Assembly: GCF_000745185.1 (NCBI RefSeq)
Contig: NZ_JQNJ01000001.1
Coordinates: forward strand, 3,020,501-3,084,500
Length of the DNA stretch: 64,000 nucleotides
Direction of reading: 5' to 3'
DNA from: Muricauda sp. MAR_2010_75
GTDB taxonomy: Bacteria > Bacteroidota > Bacteroidia > Flavobacteriales > Flavobacteriaceae
Positions 26,075 through 36,079 of this stretch are shown piece by piece. A model generated the notes under the pieces. It worked only from the letters and a program-made list of their open reading frames with translations, was not told the DNA's origin and searched no databases. Made by a program: the position numbers and the translations under genes. Each line of letters starts with the position of its first letter. Positions within the stretch are counted from its first letter, which is position 1.

Positions 26075-28813
26075 ATGCTGTTTAGGGTTATTGTTTTCCT
26101 CATCCCTCTATTGCTAAGCGGCCAAAACCTGCTTCCCCCCATTTATAATTACCGGTTACTGGAATATAAAGGAGCCAGTAAAAATTGGGATTTGTCCGTA
26201 AATGCCAATGGAGAGCTGTTTGTGGCCAATAACAAGGGATTGCTGCACTTTAATGGAGAGCAGTGGAACCTCAACAAACTCCCCAACAATACCATCATTA
26301 GATCGGTTGAGTCGATTGGTGATAGAATCTATACAGGTTCCTATGAAGAATTCGGGTACTGGCAAAAGAATCGATTGGGAGAACTTGAGTACACTTCCTT
26401 GACACAACTTATAAAAGACCACGAATTTACCAGTGAGGAGTTTTGGGAAATTCTTCCTGTAAAAAATAAAGTTTTTTTTCGCTCATTTTCATCTATTTAC
26501 AGTTATGATGGCAACAAGATAGAAGTTGTAGATCCCGAACCCGTCATATCGGATATTATAGAATTTAATAGCAAAATCATTGTAGCTGGGGGGTTGCGAG
26601 GTCTATTTGAGCTTACGGACGAAGGACTTGTCCCGTTGCCCAATCAAGAATTATTACAGGGAAAGACGGTGACGGATATGATTTTGCTGAAGGATAAACT
26701 TTTGGTAGGAACCAAATTAAGTGGATGCTACCTTTTTGATGGTCAGCGCTTACAACCCTGGAACGCCAAGGTAAATGATGAGCTTAAACTTCATCAGTTG
26801 AACAAAATGGTGCTTATGGCAGAAAATGAGATTGGTTTTGGAACCATTAAAAATGGGATGTACCTATTCAATACCAATACAGATTCGTATCAAATAGTAA
26901 ACCGTGAATCTGGCCTTCAGAATAATACAGTGCTTTCCATGTTGCTTTTCAATGATCAGTTGTGGTTGGGATTGGATAATGGAATAGCAAGGGCAAAACT
27001 CAACAATTCAATCATGTATTACACAGATTATTCTGGAACATTGGGAATGGTCTATGACATGGTAAATCATAATGATAGATTATATCTGGGCAGTAATACA
27101 GGCGTATTTTATTTTGAAGGGAATACATTGAAGTTTGTTAATGGCTCACAAGGACATGTTTGGAATTTGATTGAGGTTGAGGGCGACCTATTGTGCGGAC
27201 ACAATACCGGAACGTATAAGGTTGAAGAGAATGGGTTCAAATTGTTGACCTCACAATCGGGGGGGTACCAAATTATAAAAGTACCCGATCAGAATGCAAC
27301 GTATATACAGGGCACCTACAACGGACTCACAAAGTTTATAAAACAACCCAATGGAGAATGGGAGGTCACCAAGATTAGGGGAATAGATTTTCCCGTAAAA
27401 CAATTGTCTTTTGAAACTCCTAGCATTTTATGGGCGGCCCACCCCTACAAGGGATTTTATAGGATACATTTGGATGATGACTACGCGCAGGTTGTGCAAA
27501 CCCAAAGATTTCATGAAGAAAGTGCCCCGAGTGAATATAACGTAAAGGTGTACAACATTAAAAATCAAATGGTCTTCTCCAGCGAAGGCAAATGGTTCAA
27601 GTATAATCCCATTGGCGAGAACATTGTTTCTTTTGAGGAATTTTCCAATTATTCCAACAAGGAACTATTATTTTTTGATGATACTCATTTTTGGTTTGTT
27701 GATGGTGAAGGAAGAAAATCGATTATCTATACCGATTTAAAAAGGGATAGTTTGATGATTACGGACTTGCCGCTACGGGAACGGTTGATTCCAGATTCCC
27801 AGCGGTTGATTAAAATGAACGATTCCATTTCATTTATTACGTTGAGTGATGGTTTTGCAAAAGTCAACGATTACAAATTAAAAAGTCAGTCCAATCAACA
27901 TGCCCTTCCCGTTCCTGATATTACCGTTTTAAATGACCAGAAAAACAAGTACTCAGTGGAGGGAAAAATTGAGATACCTTTTAAAAATTCACAGTCAATA
28001 ATCATAGAAGCATCCTGCCCGGAAATTATACAGTCCCGATATTATTATGAGCTTGAAGGCCCAAAAGAATATTCTGAGTATGCCGAGGATGGATTCATAA
28101 ATTTTCAGAACCTACCCCATGGCGAATATACATTTAAAGTGTCCACTGCCGGGATGGATAATAAGGTTTCGGCTCCCAATATCATCAATTTTGAAATTAC
28201 ACCACCTTGGTACCTTTCCACCATCAGTATGATATTTTATGGCATTGGCGCGGTGTTGGTCGTGATTGCGATAAGGCTCTACAATCGTAGAAAATTTATG
28301 CGAAAGCAAAGGGAATTGGAGAAACAGATGGAAAAAGAACAGCAGGAGCGATTGGCCAAGCTGGAAAAGGAAAAATTGGCAAAGGAAATACGGCTGAAGC
28401 AAAACGAATTGGCGAGTACGACCCTCAACATCGCCAAAAAGAATGAAATGATATTGGAGCTAAAAAACATGCTCCTGATGAACAAGGATAAATTCTCCAA
28501 TTCACAACGATATAGGTCGTTCATCAAAAAATTAAATAGGTCTATTCAAGATACCGAAGATTGGAAACGCTTTGAAGTGAACTTCAAGGAATTGCACGAA
28601 GACTTTTTTGAAAGACTTTTAGCAGAATACCCAGCATTGACGCCAAAGGATTTAAAATTATGTGCCTACCTAAAAATGAATCTTTCCACAAAGGAGATAG
28701 CACCATTGATGGCGATATCCATCAGGGGCGTTGAAATACATCGATACCGACTGCGAAAAAAACTGGATATGGACAGTTCTGACAACCTTTCCAATTTTCT
28801 GATAACTTTTTAA
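26075..28813 (+). CDS. Sensor protein: two-component-type propeller, triple-Tyr domain, membrane segment and LuxR-type HTH
   Basis: About 912 residues from the ATG at 26075, where a signal/anchor (MLFRVIVFLIPLLLSGQ) begins; a TTG at 26024 is a less likely start. The periplasmic part has repeated Reg_prop-like blades (for example LWLGLDNGIARAK, LYLGSNTGVFYF). A Y_Y_Y-type domain (about 630-710) is followed by one membrane helix (about 717-740) and a coiled coil rich in Glu, Lys and Arg (742-790). A C-terminal LuxR/GerE-type helix-turn-helix (about 850-912: LTPKDLKLCAYLKMNLSTKE, VEIHRYRLRKKLD) ends it. No histidine kinase or receiver domain is present, so the signal must pass directly to the DNA-binding end. 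It is probably the glycan sensor of the downstream locus. Confidence 0.86.
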   Translation: MLFRVIVFLIPLLLSGQNLLPPIYNYRLLEYKGASKNWDLSVNANGELFVANNKGLLHFNGEQWNLNKLPNNTIIRSVESIGDRIYTGSYEEFGYWQKNRLGELEYTSLTQLIKDHEFTSEEFWEILPVKNKVFFRSFSSIYSYDGNKIEVVDPEPVISDIIEFNSKIIVAGGLRGLFELTDEGLVPLPNQELLQGKTVTDMILLKDKLLVGTKLSGCYLFDGQRLQPWNAKVNDELKLHQLNKMVLMAENEIGFGTIKNGMYLFNTNTDSYQIVNRESGLQNNTVLSMLLFNDQLWLGLDNGIARAKLNNSIMYYTDYSGTLGMVYDMVNHNDRLYLGSNTGVFYFEGNTLKFVNGSQGHVWNLIEVEGDLLCGHNTGTYKVEENGFKLLTSQSGGYQIIKVPDQNATYIQGTYNGLTKFIKQPNGEWEVTKIRGIDFPVKQLSFETPSILWAAHPYKGFYRIHLDDDYAQVVQTQRFHEESAPSEYNVKVYNIKNQMVFSSEGKWFKYNPIGENIVSFEEFSNYSNKELLFFDDTHFWFVDGEGRKSIIYTDLKRDSLMITDLPLRERLIPDSQRLIKMNDSISFITLSDGFAKVNDYKLKSQSNQHALPVPDITVLNDQKNKYSVEGKIEIPFKNSQSIIIEASCPEIIQSRYYYELEGPKEYSEYAEDGFINFQNLPHGEYTFKVSTAGMDNKVSAPNIINFEITPPWYLSTISMIFYGIGAVLVVIAIRLYNRRKFMRKQRELEKQMEKEQQERLAKLEKEKLAKEIRLKQNELASTTLNIAKKNEMILELKNMLLMNKDKFSNSQRYRSFIKKLNRSIQDTEDWKRFEVNFKELHEDFFERLLAEYPALTPKDLKLCAYLKMNLSTKEIAPLMAISIRGVEIHRYRLRKKLDMDSSDNLSNFLITF

Positions 28814-28860
28814 TAGCGGTGTTGCCCATTAAAAAGGGATAAATTCCGTGCTTTATCCAC

Positions 28861-28987
28861 TACATCATCACTACATCACTATGTTAAATTTTTTTACATC
28901 AAATTAGGGTGGTGCTACTGCAAATCAAGTGAAATAAGGCATTCTGAGGTATATTTTAATGATGTATTTATTATGTAATGGTACATC
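28861..28987. promoter_or_regulatory. Cluster of TACATC elements upstream of susC
   Basis: TACATC occurs at 28861, 28872, 28895 and 28982 on the + strand, and as GATGTA at 28960. The first two lie in an 11-bp direct repeat (ACTACATC at 28859 and 28870), one helical turn apart. The cluster lies in the 234-base gap between the sensor-regulator and susC, so it is a candidate binding array for that regulator. Seen: the copies and spacing. Inferred: the binding. Confidence 0.4.
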
Positions 28988-29047
28988 GGACAACGGGAAC
29001 GACACTTTATTAATTTAGTAAAAATCTAACTCAATTTTTGCACAATT

Positions 29048-32000
29048 ATGAAAATTAAAAGCAAACTATTAACAATCTCGTTTTTATTGTTTCAAGCGGT
29101 GCTTTTGGCCCAAAGCAATATAACGGTTTCGGGTACAGTTACTGATGATCAAGGTACGCCATTGCCAGGAGCGAGTATTATCTTAATGGGTACTACAACC
29201 GGAACCCAAACCGATTTCGATGGAAATTACAGTTTGGACAATGTTTCAAGTACCGGAACACTCTCATTCAGTTACATTGGTTTTGCCACCCAAGAAGTAT
29301 CTATTAATGGTCAAACCATTATTAATATCTCCCTTCAGGAAGATACAGAGAGCTTGGATGAAGTGGTAGTAGTAGGTTATGGTACCCAAAAGAAGGCTGA
29401 TTTAACAGGTTCCATAGCCACGATTAAATCAGAGGATATCACCAGGACTCCTTCTGGAGCCGCTATGCAGGCCCTACAGGGTAAAGTAGCGGGTTTGCAG
29501 GTTGTGAGTAGTGGTGCTCCGGGAACAGGCCCTACCATTAGGGTAAGGGGTATTGGTTCTTATGTTGGTGGGGCTTCGAATCCTTTATATGTGGTCGACG
29601 GAACATTTTTCGATGACATTGACTTTCTGAATACGGAGGACATTGAAAGTATTTCAGTCTTGAAAGATGCTTCGGCAGCTGCCATTTATGGTGTTCGAGC
29701 TGCAAATGGTGTGGTGTTGATAGAGACCAAGTCCGGAAGAAAAAATCAAAAACCACAGATTACTTACAATGGGTATCAAGGCGTACAAATAGCCCAAAAT
29801 TTAGTGAAGCTTTCCAATTCGGAACAGTTTGCCACTTTGGCCAGGGAGTCAGGGTCTGCAGCTGAAGCGCAGTTTATTGAAAATGCCATGCAACGCTATG
29901 GTAGAAGCAGGGTAAACCCTAACGTGCCAAATGTCAATACAGACTGGTACGATTTAATTCTAAGACATGCCCTTCAACAAAATCACAGTTTTGGGGTGAC
30001 AGGAGGTTCCGATAACATCGCTTATTCAGTAGGGCTGAATTATTTTGAGCAAGAAGGGATTCTTAAAATGAAGAACGATTTTGAGCGTCTCAATATCCGA
30101 AGCAAATTGAGCTTTGATATTAGTGATCGACTCAATGTAGGCGTATCCACACTTTTTAGTAATGCTACAAGATATAGACCAGAAGATACTGCTTTTGCGC
30201 TAGCCTATTTTGCAGTACCCGTAATGCCAGTTCTGGACCCTTCCAAAACTGATGCTTACCCAAAACCGTATGCTAATGCACAGGATTTAGGGTATAGGGG
30301 CACACAAAACCCTTTCCCAATAATGGACAATACGGAAAATAGGAACAAAATACGGAATACGCTGATGACCATTGATTTGAGCTATCAACTGGTTCCCGAT
30401 AAATTGACATTCAAAACTGCTTATTACCACAATTTTGAAACCTTGGAAGTAAGGGAAGTAAGATTGCCTTTCTTTTTTGGAAACGGAAATGCCTTCAGGG
30501 AGAATGCAGAGTTGATCAAAAGAACGGAAACCTTTTCTGAACAGACTTGGGACAATACCCTGACCTTTAATGACAGTTTTGGCAAACATAACTTAACAGT
30601 TTTGGCAGGTACGGCATTTCGGGATAGATCTTTTGAACTTTTGGAAGCCAAAGGATTGAATTTCCCTAATGGACCAGGGATTGGCGATGAATCCTATTTC
30701 TTGGATTTGTCCAAAACAATTGATGTTGATGGTGTTGGGGATGATGGAAGTAGGCAATACTTTTTCTCTTACTTTGGAAGAGTTGCCTACAATTTCGATG
30801 ATCGATACCTTTTGTATGGTACATTCAGGGCGGATGGAACAAGCAAGTACCAAGAAAAATGGGGCTATTTTCCAACCATTGGTGCTGGATGGGTCATTTC
30901 AGAAGAATCGTTTTTTCCAGACACCGATGCCATCAATTTTTTAAAGTTTAGAGGTAGCTGGGGTGAATTGGGGAATGCCAATGTTGCTTCAAGTACCGGG
31001 GGCATAACCTCAGAAGAAGTTGTTGCGGCTTTTGGAGATACCAGATTTTCAGGATTGGTCACTAGCAGTGACTTTGAGGCCTTGAAATGGGAAGTTACGG
31101 CAGAGACCAATGTGGGTATAACAGCAAGATTGTTCAATAACCAATTGTCTTTGGATGCGGATTACTTTAAAAGGGATACCAGGGACGCGGTAATTCCCGT
31201 GTCTAGATTGTTGGTGCCAGGGACAACAAGACAGAATGTTGGAAAAATCAGAAACACTGGGTTTGAGGTGGTGTTGAATTGGAACAAACGGGTTTCTGAG
31301 GATTTCAGTTACAATATTGGGGCTAACTTTTCTACCCTCAATAATGAAGTGTTGGATTTGAAGGGACAAGAAAACCTGACCAGTGGTGGTGACCTTGCCC
31401 AAAGAACCGTGGTTGGGGGTACCATAAACCCTTTCTTTGGTCTCGAAGTGGCGGGAGTGTATCAAACACCTGAAGAAATCCAAGCGGACCCTGCTGCACA
31501 GACAGCTATTGGAAATGGTCTAACGGTAGAACCCGGTGATTTTAGATTTGTGGACCACAATGGCGATATGATGATTGATGCCCAAGACAGGGTCGATTTA
31601 GGGTCTTACTTGCCCACATATACCTTTGGTTTCAATGTTGGGCTCAACTATAAAGCGTGGGATTTTACATTGAATGTCATTGGACAAGGCGGGAATGTCA
31701 TTGCCAATCAAAAACGATTTGCAATTCGTCAAACTCCCGATCCCAATATAGACCGAGACTTTGCGATAAATCGATGGAACGGGCCTGGTTCTACCAATTC
31801 CTACCCATCAGCCAGGGGAATTAGAAACCCATGGAGCAATCAATTTCTCAACAGCTTTTTTGTTGAAAAAGGAGATTTTGTCAGACTACAAAATGTGACT
31901 TTGGGGTACACTTTGCCGGAATTACCCGGAAAATTTAACCCCGAAATACGGTTTTATATAACCGCGGAGCGGCCTTTGACCTTATTTGATTATAACGGTT

Positions 32001-32086
32001 TCACCCCAGAGGTGCCAGATGGACGTGACAATCAAACGTATCCTATTCCAGGAATATATACAGTGGGAGTTAATGTTAAAATCTAA
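29048..32086 (+). CDS. SusC/RagA-type TonB-dependent outer-membrane receptor
   Basis: 1012 residues with a signal peptide ending at LLAQ (about residue 22). An N-terminal carboxypeptidase-regulatory-like domain (about 24-105, VSGTVTDDQGTPLPGASI) precedes the SusC hallmark VVVGYGTQKKADLTGSI. Then come a plug with GVRAANGVVLIETKSG and a 22-strand-type barrel to the C-terminus. It imports oligosaccharides across the outer membrane using TonB energy, together with the SusD lid encoded next. It is the first structural gene after the sensor-regulator. The substrate is inferred from downstream enzymes. Confidence 0.95.
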   Translation: MKIKSKLLTISFLLFQAVLLAQSNITVSGTVTDDQGTPLPGASIILMGTTTGTQTDFDGNYSLDNVSSTGTLSFSYIGFATQEVSINGQTIINISLQEDTESLDEVVVVGYGTQKKADLTGSIATIKSEDITRTPSGAAMQALQGKVAGLQVVSSGAPGTGPTIRVRGIGSYVGGASNPLYVVDGTFFDDIDFLNTEDIESISVLKDASAAAIYGVRAANGVVLIETKSGRKNQKPQITYNGYQGVQIAQNLVKLSNSEQFATLARESGSAAEAQFIENAMQRYGRSRVNPNVPNVNTDWYDLILRHALQQNHSFGVTGGSDNIAYSVGLNYFEQEGILKMKNDFERLNIRSKLSFDISDRLNVGVSTLFSNATRYRPEDTAFALAYFAVPVMPVLDPSKTDAYPKPYANAQDLGYRGTQNPFPIMDNTENRNKIRNTLMTIDLSYQLVPDKLTFKTAYYHNFETLEVREVRLPFFFGNGNAFRENAELIKRTETFSEQTWDNTLTFNDSFGKHNLTVLAGTAFRDRSFELLEAKGLNFPNGPGIGDESYFLDLSKTIDVDGVGDDGSRQYFFSYFGRVAYNFDDRYLLYGTFRADGTSKYQEKWGYFPTIGAGWVISEESFFPDTDAINFLKFRGSWGELGNANVASSTGGITSEEVVAAFGDTRFSGLVTSSDFEALKWEVTAETNVGITARLFNNQLSLDADYFKRDTRDAVIPVSRLLVPGTTRQNVGKIRNTGFEVVLNWNKRVSEDFSYNIGANFSTLNNEVLDLKGQENLTSGGDLAQRTVVGGTINPFFGLEVAGVYQTPEEIQADPAAQTAIGNGLTVEPGDFRFVDHNGDMMIDAQDRVDLGSYLPTYTFGFNVGLNYKAWDFTLNVIGQGGNVIANQKRFAIRQTPDPNIDRDFAINRWNGPGSTNSYPSARGIRNPWSNQFLNSFFVEKGDFVRLQNVTLGYTLPELPGKFNPEIRFYITAERPLTLFDYNGFTPEVPDGRDNQTYPIPGIYTVGVNVKI

Positions 32087-32096
32087 AAAGACAGCT

Positions 32097-33647
32097 ATGA
32101 AATTTATAAAAACAAACAAATTTTTTGCACTCTTGGCATTCTTGGGCATCTTGATTTCAAGCTGCTCCAGTGAACTTGAGCAACCAGAACTCAATAACAA
32201 TTTTGCGGGTGGTACCGACTTCTCTAAGACCGATGATATGATATTCTCACTCATTGGGGTCTATCAGGCCGTAAATTCCAGAGGTTGGGAACAACCTTTG
32301 GTTGTGGCAACCAGAGGAGATGATGTTAATGCGGCTGGAGATCAGCAAGGTTTAAAGAATCAGGACAGATATGTGTATGATAACTCCTTTTTTGGTTCCA
32401 GAACCCTTTGGGAGACCTACTACGGTGATATCATAGCGGCACATACTGGTATGGAACAGATTGGCAGGTATATGGAATTAGCCGATGAGGAAGGAATTGC
32501 CCTTGGTAATCAATATATAGCCGAGGCAAAGGTCTTGCGAGCCATATTGCTTTTTCAATTGTCACAGGTATATGGTGCGGTCTTTATTCCTGAATCATCA
32601 GACCTCAGTGCCTTTGAAAATGTAACCTCGGTTCCCACTAAGGAAGAGGTGATGCAACACATTTCCGATCAAATGGATGAGGCCCTGCCATTTCTGCTGA
32701 ACATGCGCCCCAATGAACGTACAGATTTGCCTGGAGGTGTAACTCGATATACGGCACTAATGCTAAAGGCATTGGCGAACCAAGAACTGGAAAATTACCA
32801 AGTTGTAGCAGATGCCGCAGGAGCAATAATCAGCTCAGGTAAATTTAGCTTGATGTCTGACTACTATGAATTATTCAAAACACCGGGAAAGCTCAGTGAT
32901 GAAAACCTATTTGAATTCCAATATTCTGATTTTAATACAGGTTCTGGAGATCGCGTAGGCCATCTTTATGCGCCTTATGGACCCAATGGTTGGACCCCTG
33001 CAGTGGCTGGAGCCGCAGGTGGCTGGGGCTTCTTTGAGCCAAGTATGAAGTATGTGACCTTTATGTTGGACCGCGGCGAAACGGAACGTCTGGAAACAAC
33101 AGTGTTGTTCACCCAGAACGGAATTGACAGTATTATCAACGCAACAGCTTACACCGCGGAAACCTTACCTGATTTTGTTTCTCCTGAAACACGATATGGA
33201 GATGTCCTTCTAGACAACGAAAGGGCCATATTCTGCAGTGGTAAGCACTACCTGCCCAGCAGCCAACTCATTTCTGGTCGGACAGAATATGGAAGCAACA
33301 AGCACTATATAGTATATAGATATGCAGAAACCCTATTGATTTATGCCGAAGCTTTGTTACATGGAGCATCAGGCTCTGCAATGAGTGCTGACCAAGCGGT
33401 GAATATGGTAAGAAGCAGGGCAGGACTTCCACCCATTAGTGGTGTTACTATGGACCAACTTGTAGATGAAAAATATGCCGAATTGGCCATGGAATGGGGC
33501 AAACGGTTTTTGGACATGGTTCGCTTAGGTAGATATGAGGAACTCAGTTTCGAAGGAAGGACGTTCACGGCAGACAAAGCCTTCGTTACATATCATCAAG
33601 ACCAAATTGATGAATTCCCCATTTTGGGAGATATAATTAACAACTAA
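32097..33647 (+). CDS. SusD/RagB-family glycan-binding lipoprotein
   Basis: About 516 residues from the ATG at 32097, ten bases after susC; this start gives a lipoprotein signal (lipobox ISSC). An earlier reading from 31986 runs inside susC. The TPR-rich SusD fold is suggested by AEAKVLRAILLFQLSQVYGA, TRYTALMLKALANQELENYQ and ELAMEWGKRFLDMVRLGRY. It would form the lid of the SusC transporter at the cell surface. The usual NPG[YW] ending is missing; the protein stops after HQDQIDEFPILGD. Confidence 0.92.
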   Translation: MKFIKTNKFFALLAFLGILISSCSSELEQPELNNNFAGGTDFSKTDDMIFSLIGVYQAVNSRGWEQPLVVATRGDDVNAAGDQQGLKNQDRYVYDNSFFGSRTLWETYYGDIIAAHTGMEQIGRYMELADEEGIALGNQYIAEAKVLRAILLFQLSQVYGAVFIPESSDLSAFENVTSVPTKEEVMQHISDQMDEALPFLLNMRPNERTDLPGGVTRYTALMLKALANQELENYQVVADAAGAIISSGKFSLMSDYYELFKTPGKLSDENLFEFQYSDFNTGSGDRVGHLYAPYGPNGWTPAVAGAAGGWGFFEPSMKYVTFMLDRGETERLETTVLFTQNGIDSIINATAYTAETLPDFVSPETRYGDVLLDNERAIFCSGKHYLPSSQLISGRTEYGSNKHYIVYRYAETLLIYAEALLHGASGSAMSADQAVNMVRSRAGLPPISGVTMDQLVDEKYAELAMEWGKRFLDMVRLGRYEELSFEGRTFTADKAFVTYHQDQIDEFPILGDIINN

Positions 33648-33659
33648 CACAGCACAAAA

Positions 33660-36038
33660 ATGAAAACCATAAGATTAATACTGGTCAATTGCCTGGTTAT
33701 CCTGTTCTTTTATGGATGTGACCAAGGAATTGACTCTATCACAGAAGTAGCTCCGGGAACAGATGAGACAGCTCCTCAGATAAGCATAAACTATCCCACT
33801 GAGGGAACCCAGATTCAGGTTTTTGAAGAAGTAACAAGCTTGGATATTGATATTGAAGTTACCGATGATATAGAGGTAGAGGATATTAAAGTGATGTTGA
33901 ACGGTACCCAAATTGCCAATTTCAATTCGTTTTTGGATTATCGTGTGGTACTCAAAGAGTTCTCATATGATAATTTAGGCGATGGAGATCACAAGCTTAC
34001 CGTAACTGCTACCGACCTAGAGGGAAAAACGTCCACAGAGGAAGTCAACTTCTCCAAATCGCCTCCATATGAGGCTATGTTTGATGGGGAGGTAATGTAC
34101 ATGCCTTTTGATGGCCAATTTATGGACCTCATCAGCTTTCAACAGCCCGAGGAAGTAGGCTCACCAGGATTCAATGGAGATGGATACGTGGGCTCTGATG
34201 CCTACGTTGGAGCACAAGATTCCTACCTCAATTTTCCCATGGATGGGCTAAAAAACCCAGAATTTAGTGCGGCATTTTGGTATAAGGTAAATGCTGTACC
34301 GGACAGAGCCGGAATATTAGTAGTTGGCGATGATGCCGAAGACCGTTTCCAAGGCTTTAGATTGTTCAGGGAAGGAGATGGTGATGAACAGCGGATAAAA
34401 TTGAACGTAGGTACTGGAGCCGGTGAGAGCTGGAATGATGGTGGCGTCATAGATGTGGCCGCAGGTGAATGGGTCCACGTGACCATGTCCATCTCGCAAA
34501 CCAAGACCACTATCTACTTTAATGGGATTGAGATGTTGTCTTCAGATTTAATAGCACCCATTGATTGGACAGGCTGTGAAGTTTTGACCATTGGTTCAGG
34601 TGGTCCTACTTTTGATTACTGGGACCATTTATCGGATTATAGTGAAATAGATGAACTCCGAATCTTCAATAAGGCGTTGACTGATGTAGACATACAAATT
34701 ATGTTGAATTCATTAAACCCATATATGCCACAGTATCCCGGAGAGTCATTCTATATGCCTTTTGATGGTGATTATATTGATTTAGTGGGAAGTAGGGCAG
34801 CCAGCGAAGTAGGTGCACCTGGATTTACAGATGAAAGTCAAGTAGGTGACCAAGCCTATGCTGGGGCAACGGATTCTTATATTGAATATCCAGCTAACGC
34901 ATCACTGCTTACCCCCGAATTCAGCGGAGCCTTCTGGTATAAGGTGGATGCAGAGCCTACACGGGCTGGAATTATAGTAATTGGCGATGATGAAGTGGAC
35001 CGTTTCCAAGGGTTCAGGCTCTTCAGGGAAGGTGATGCCAATGAACAACGAATCAAACTCAACGTAGGAACGGGAGCAGGTGAAAGCTGGAACGATGGTG
35101 ATGTCATTGATGTTACCGCCGGAGAATGGGTACATATTGCCTTTACCATTGCCAGTGATAAAAACACCATTTACTTTAATGGTACTGAAGTGCTTTCCTC
35201 TGCCATGTCTGCACCTATCGACTGGACAGGTTGCGAAACCTTTACCATTGGATCGGGAGGCCCAACTTTCAGTTATTGGGATCACCTATCGGACAATAGT
35301 ACCATAGATGACCTTCGTTTCTTCAATAAGGCACTTACGCCTGAAGAAGTGGCAGCGGTTGCAGGCGGTACGGTAACCGTACCAAACTATGGGTCAACCT
35401 TGTATATGCCATTCGATGGTACCTACACGGAGGCCAATAGCAACTCAGAACCCACTGTGGAAGGAACTCCAGGATTTGCTGGAGAAAGTAGTGTGGGAAG
35501 CGACGCTTACGCGGGCGTAGCAGATTCCTATCTCACATTCCCTATCGATGGATTGTTCAACAATCAGTTCAGTGCTGCTTTCTGGTATAAAGTGGATGGA
35601 AACCCTGATAGGGCAGGACTACTTACAGTTAGCCCACCCATGAATGGGAGCGATAATGATTTAAGTGCAGGGTTTAGGTTGTTTAGAGAAGGAGATGCCG
35701 CATCACAGCGTATTAAACTTCATGTGGGAAGTGATGCCGGAGATGTGTGGAATGATGGGGAGGTCATCGACGTTACCGCAGGAGAATGGGTACATGTAGC
35801 CTTTACAGTGACCGAAACTGCAACACTGATCTATTTCAATGGAGAGCCTGTGGCCAACATGGGAGATATGACTGGTAAGACCATTAGTTGGGAAAACTGT
35901 TCCATACTCTCCATTGGCTCTGGAGCACCCAATTTTATTGGATGGGGACACCTGTCGGATACAAGCTTTATTGATGAGCTTTACATATTCGATAAGGCAT
36001 TGACCCAAGAGGAAATACAAGAAATAATGAATGATTAA
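33660..36038 (+). CDS. Surface lipoprotein with Ig-like domain and three LamG domains
   Basis: 792 residues, lipobox FFYGC (Cys20). An Ig-like/bacterial cadherin-like domain (about 38-135) is followed by three concanavalin-A-like LamG_3 domains at about 144-350, 363-566 and 579-791. All three share an FxAAFWYKV-type strand (or FSGAFWYKV), GFRLFREGD, RIKLNVG or RIKLHVG, AGEWVH and WDHLSD or WGHLSD. It sits directly after susD, where surface glycan-binding proteins (SusE/F position) are encoded. It probably helps capture the polysaccharide. No catalytic residues are recognised. It starts 13 bases after susD. Confidence 0.82.
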   Translation: MKTIRLILVNCLVILFFYGCDQGIDSITEVAPGTDETAPQISINYPTEGTQIQVFEEVTSLDIDIEVTDDIEVEDIKVMLNGTQIANFNSFLDYRVVLKEFSYDNLGDGDHKLTVTATDLEGKTSTEEVNFSKSPPYEAMFDGEVMYMPFDGQFMDLISFQQPEEVGSPGFNGDGYVGSDAYVGAQDSYLNFPMDGLKNPEFSAAFWYKVNAVPDRAGILVVGDDAEDRFQGFRLFREGDGDEQRIKLNVGTGAGESWNDGGVIDVAAGEWVHVTMSISQTKTTIYFNGIEMLSSDLIAPIDWTGCEVLTIGSGGPTFDYWDHLSDYSEIDELRIFNKALTDVDIQIMLNSLNPYMPQYPGESFYMPFDGDYIDLVGSRAASEVGAPGFTDESQVGDQAYAGATDSYIEYPANASLLTPEFSGAFWYKVDAEPTRAGIIVIGDDEVDRFQGFRLFREGDANEQRIKLNVGTGAGESWNDGDVIDVTAGEWVHIAFTIASDKNTIYFNGTEVLSSAMSAPIDWTGCETFTIGSGGPTFSYWDHLSDNSTIDDLRFFNKALTPEEVAAVAGGTVTVPNYGSTLYMPFDGTYTEANSNSEPTVEGTPGFAGESSVGSDAYAGVADSYLTFPIDGLFNNQFSAAFWYKVDGNPDRAGLLTVSPPMNGSDNDLSAGFRLFREGDAASQRIKLHVGSDAGDVWNDGEVIDVTAGEWVHVAFTVTETATLIYFNGEPVANMGDMTGKTISWENCSILSIGSGAPNFIGWGHLSDTSFIDELYIFDKALTQEEIQEIMND
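34089..36032 (+). repeat. Three tandem LamG-coding repeats
   Basis: Three in-frame units of about 610-640 bases at 34089-34709, 34746-35357 and 35394-36032 encode successive LamG domains. Units 1 and 2 are the most alike (shared QRIKLNVGTGAGESWNDG); unit 3 has a short insertion (PMNGSDNDLS) and different metal-site surroundings. This indicates internal duplication followed by divergence. Confidence 0.8.
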
Positions 36039-36079
36039 TAAAAATCAAAAAGTTAAGTTTTTTGAGTTAGTTGATTTAT

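Noticed and set aside
25846..28858. Similar CCGTryTTTATCC-like 13-mers at 25967 and 28846, and a looser one at 25846
   Set aside because: With two mismatches allowed, about one such match is expected by chance between two regions of this size, so it is not evidence for a shared operator.
28814..29047. AATTTTTG at 29033-29040 as the susC -7 box
   Set aside because: It has one mismatch to TAnnTTTG and is only seven bases from the start codon, leaving no room for a leader.
31986..33647. Longer susD start at 31986
   Set aside because: It overlaps susC by 101 bases and displaces the lipoprotein signal; the ATG at 32097 is preferred.
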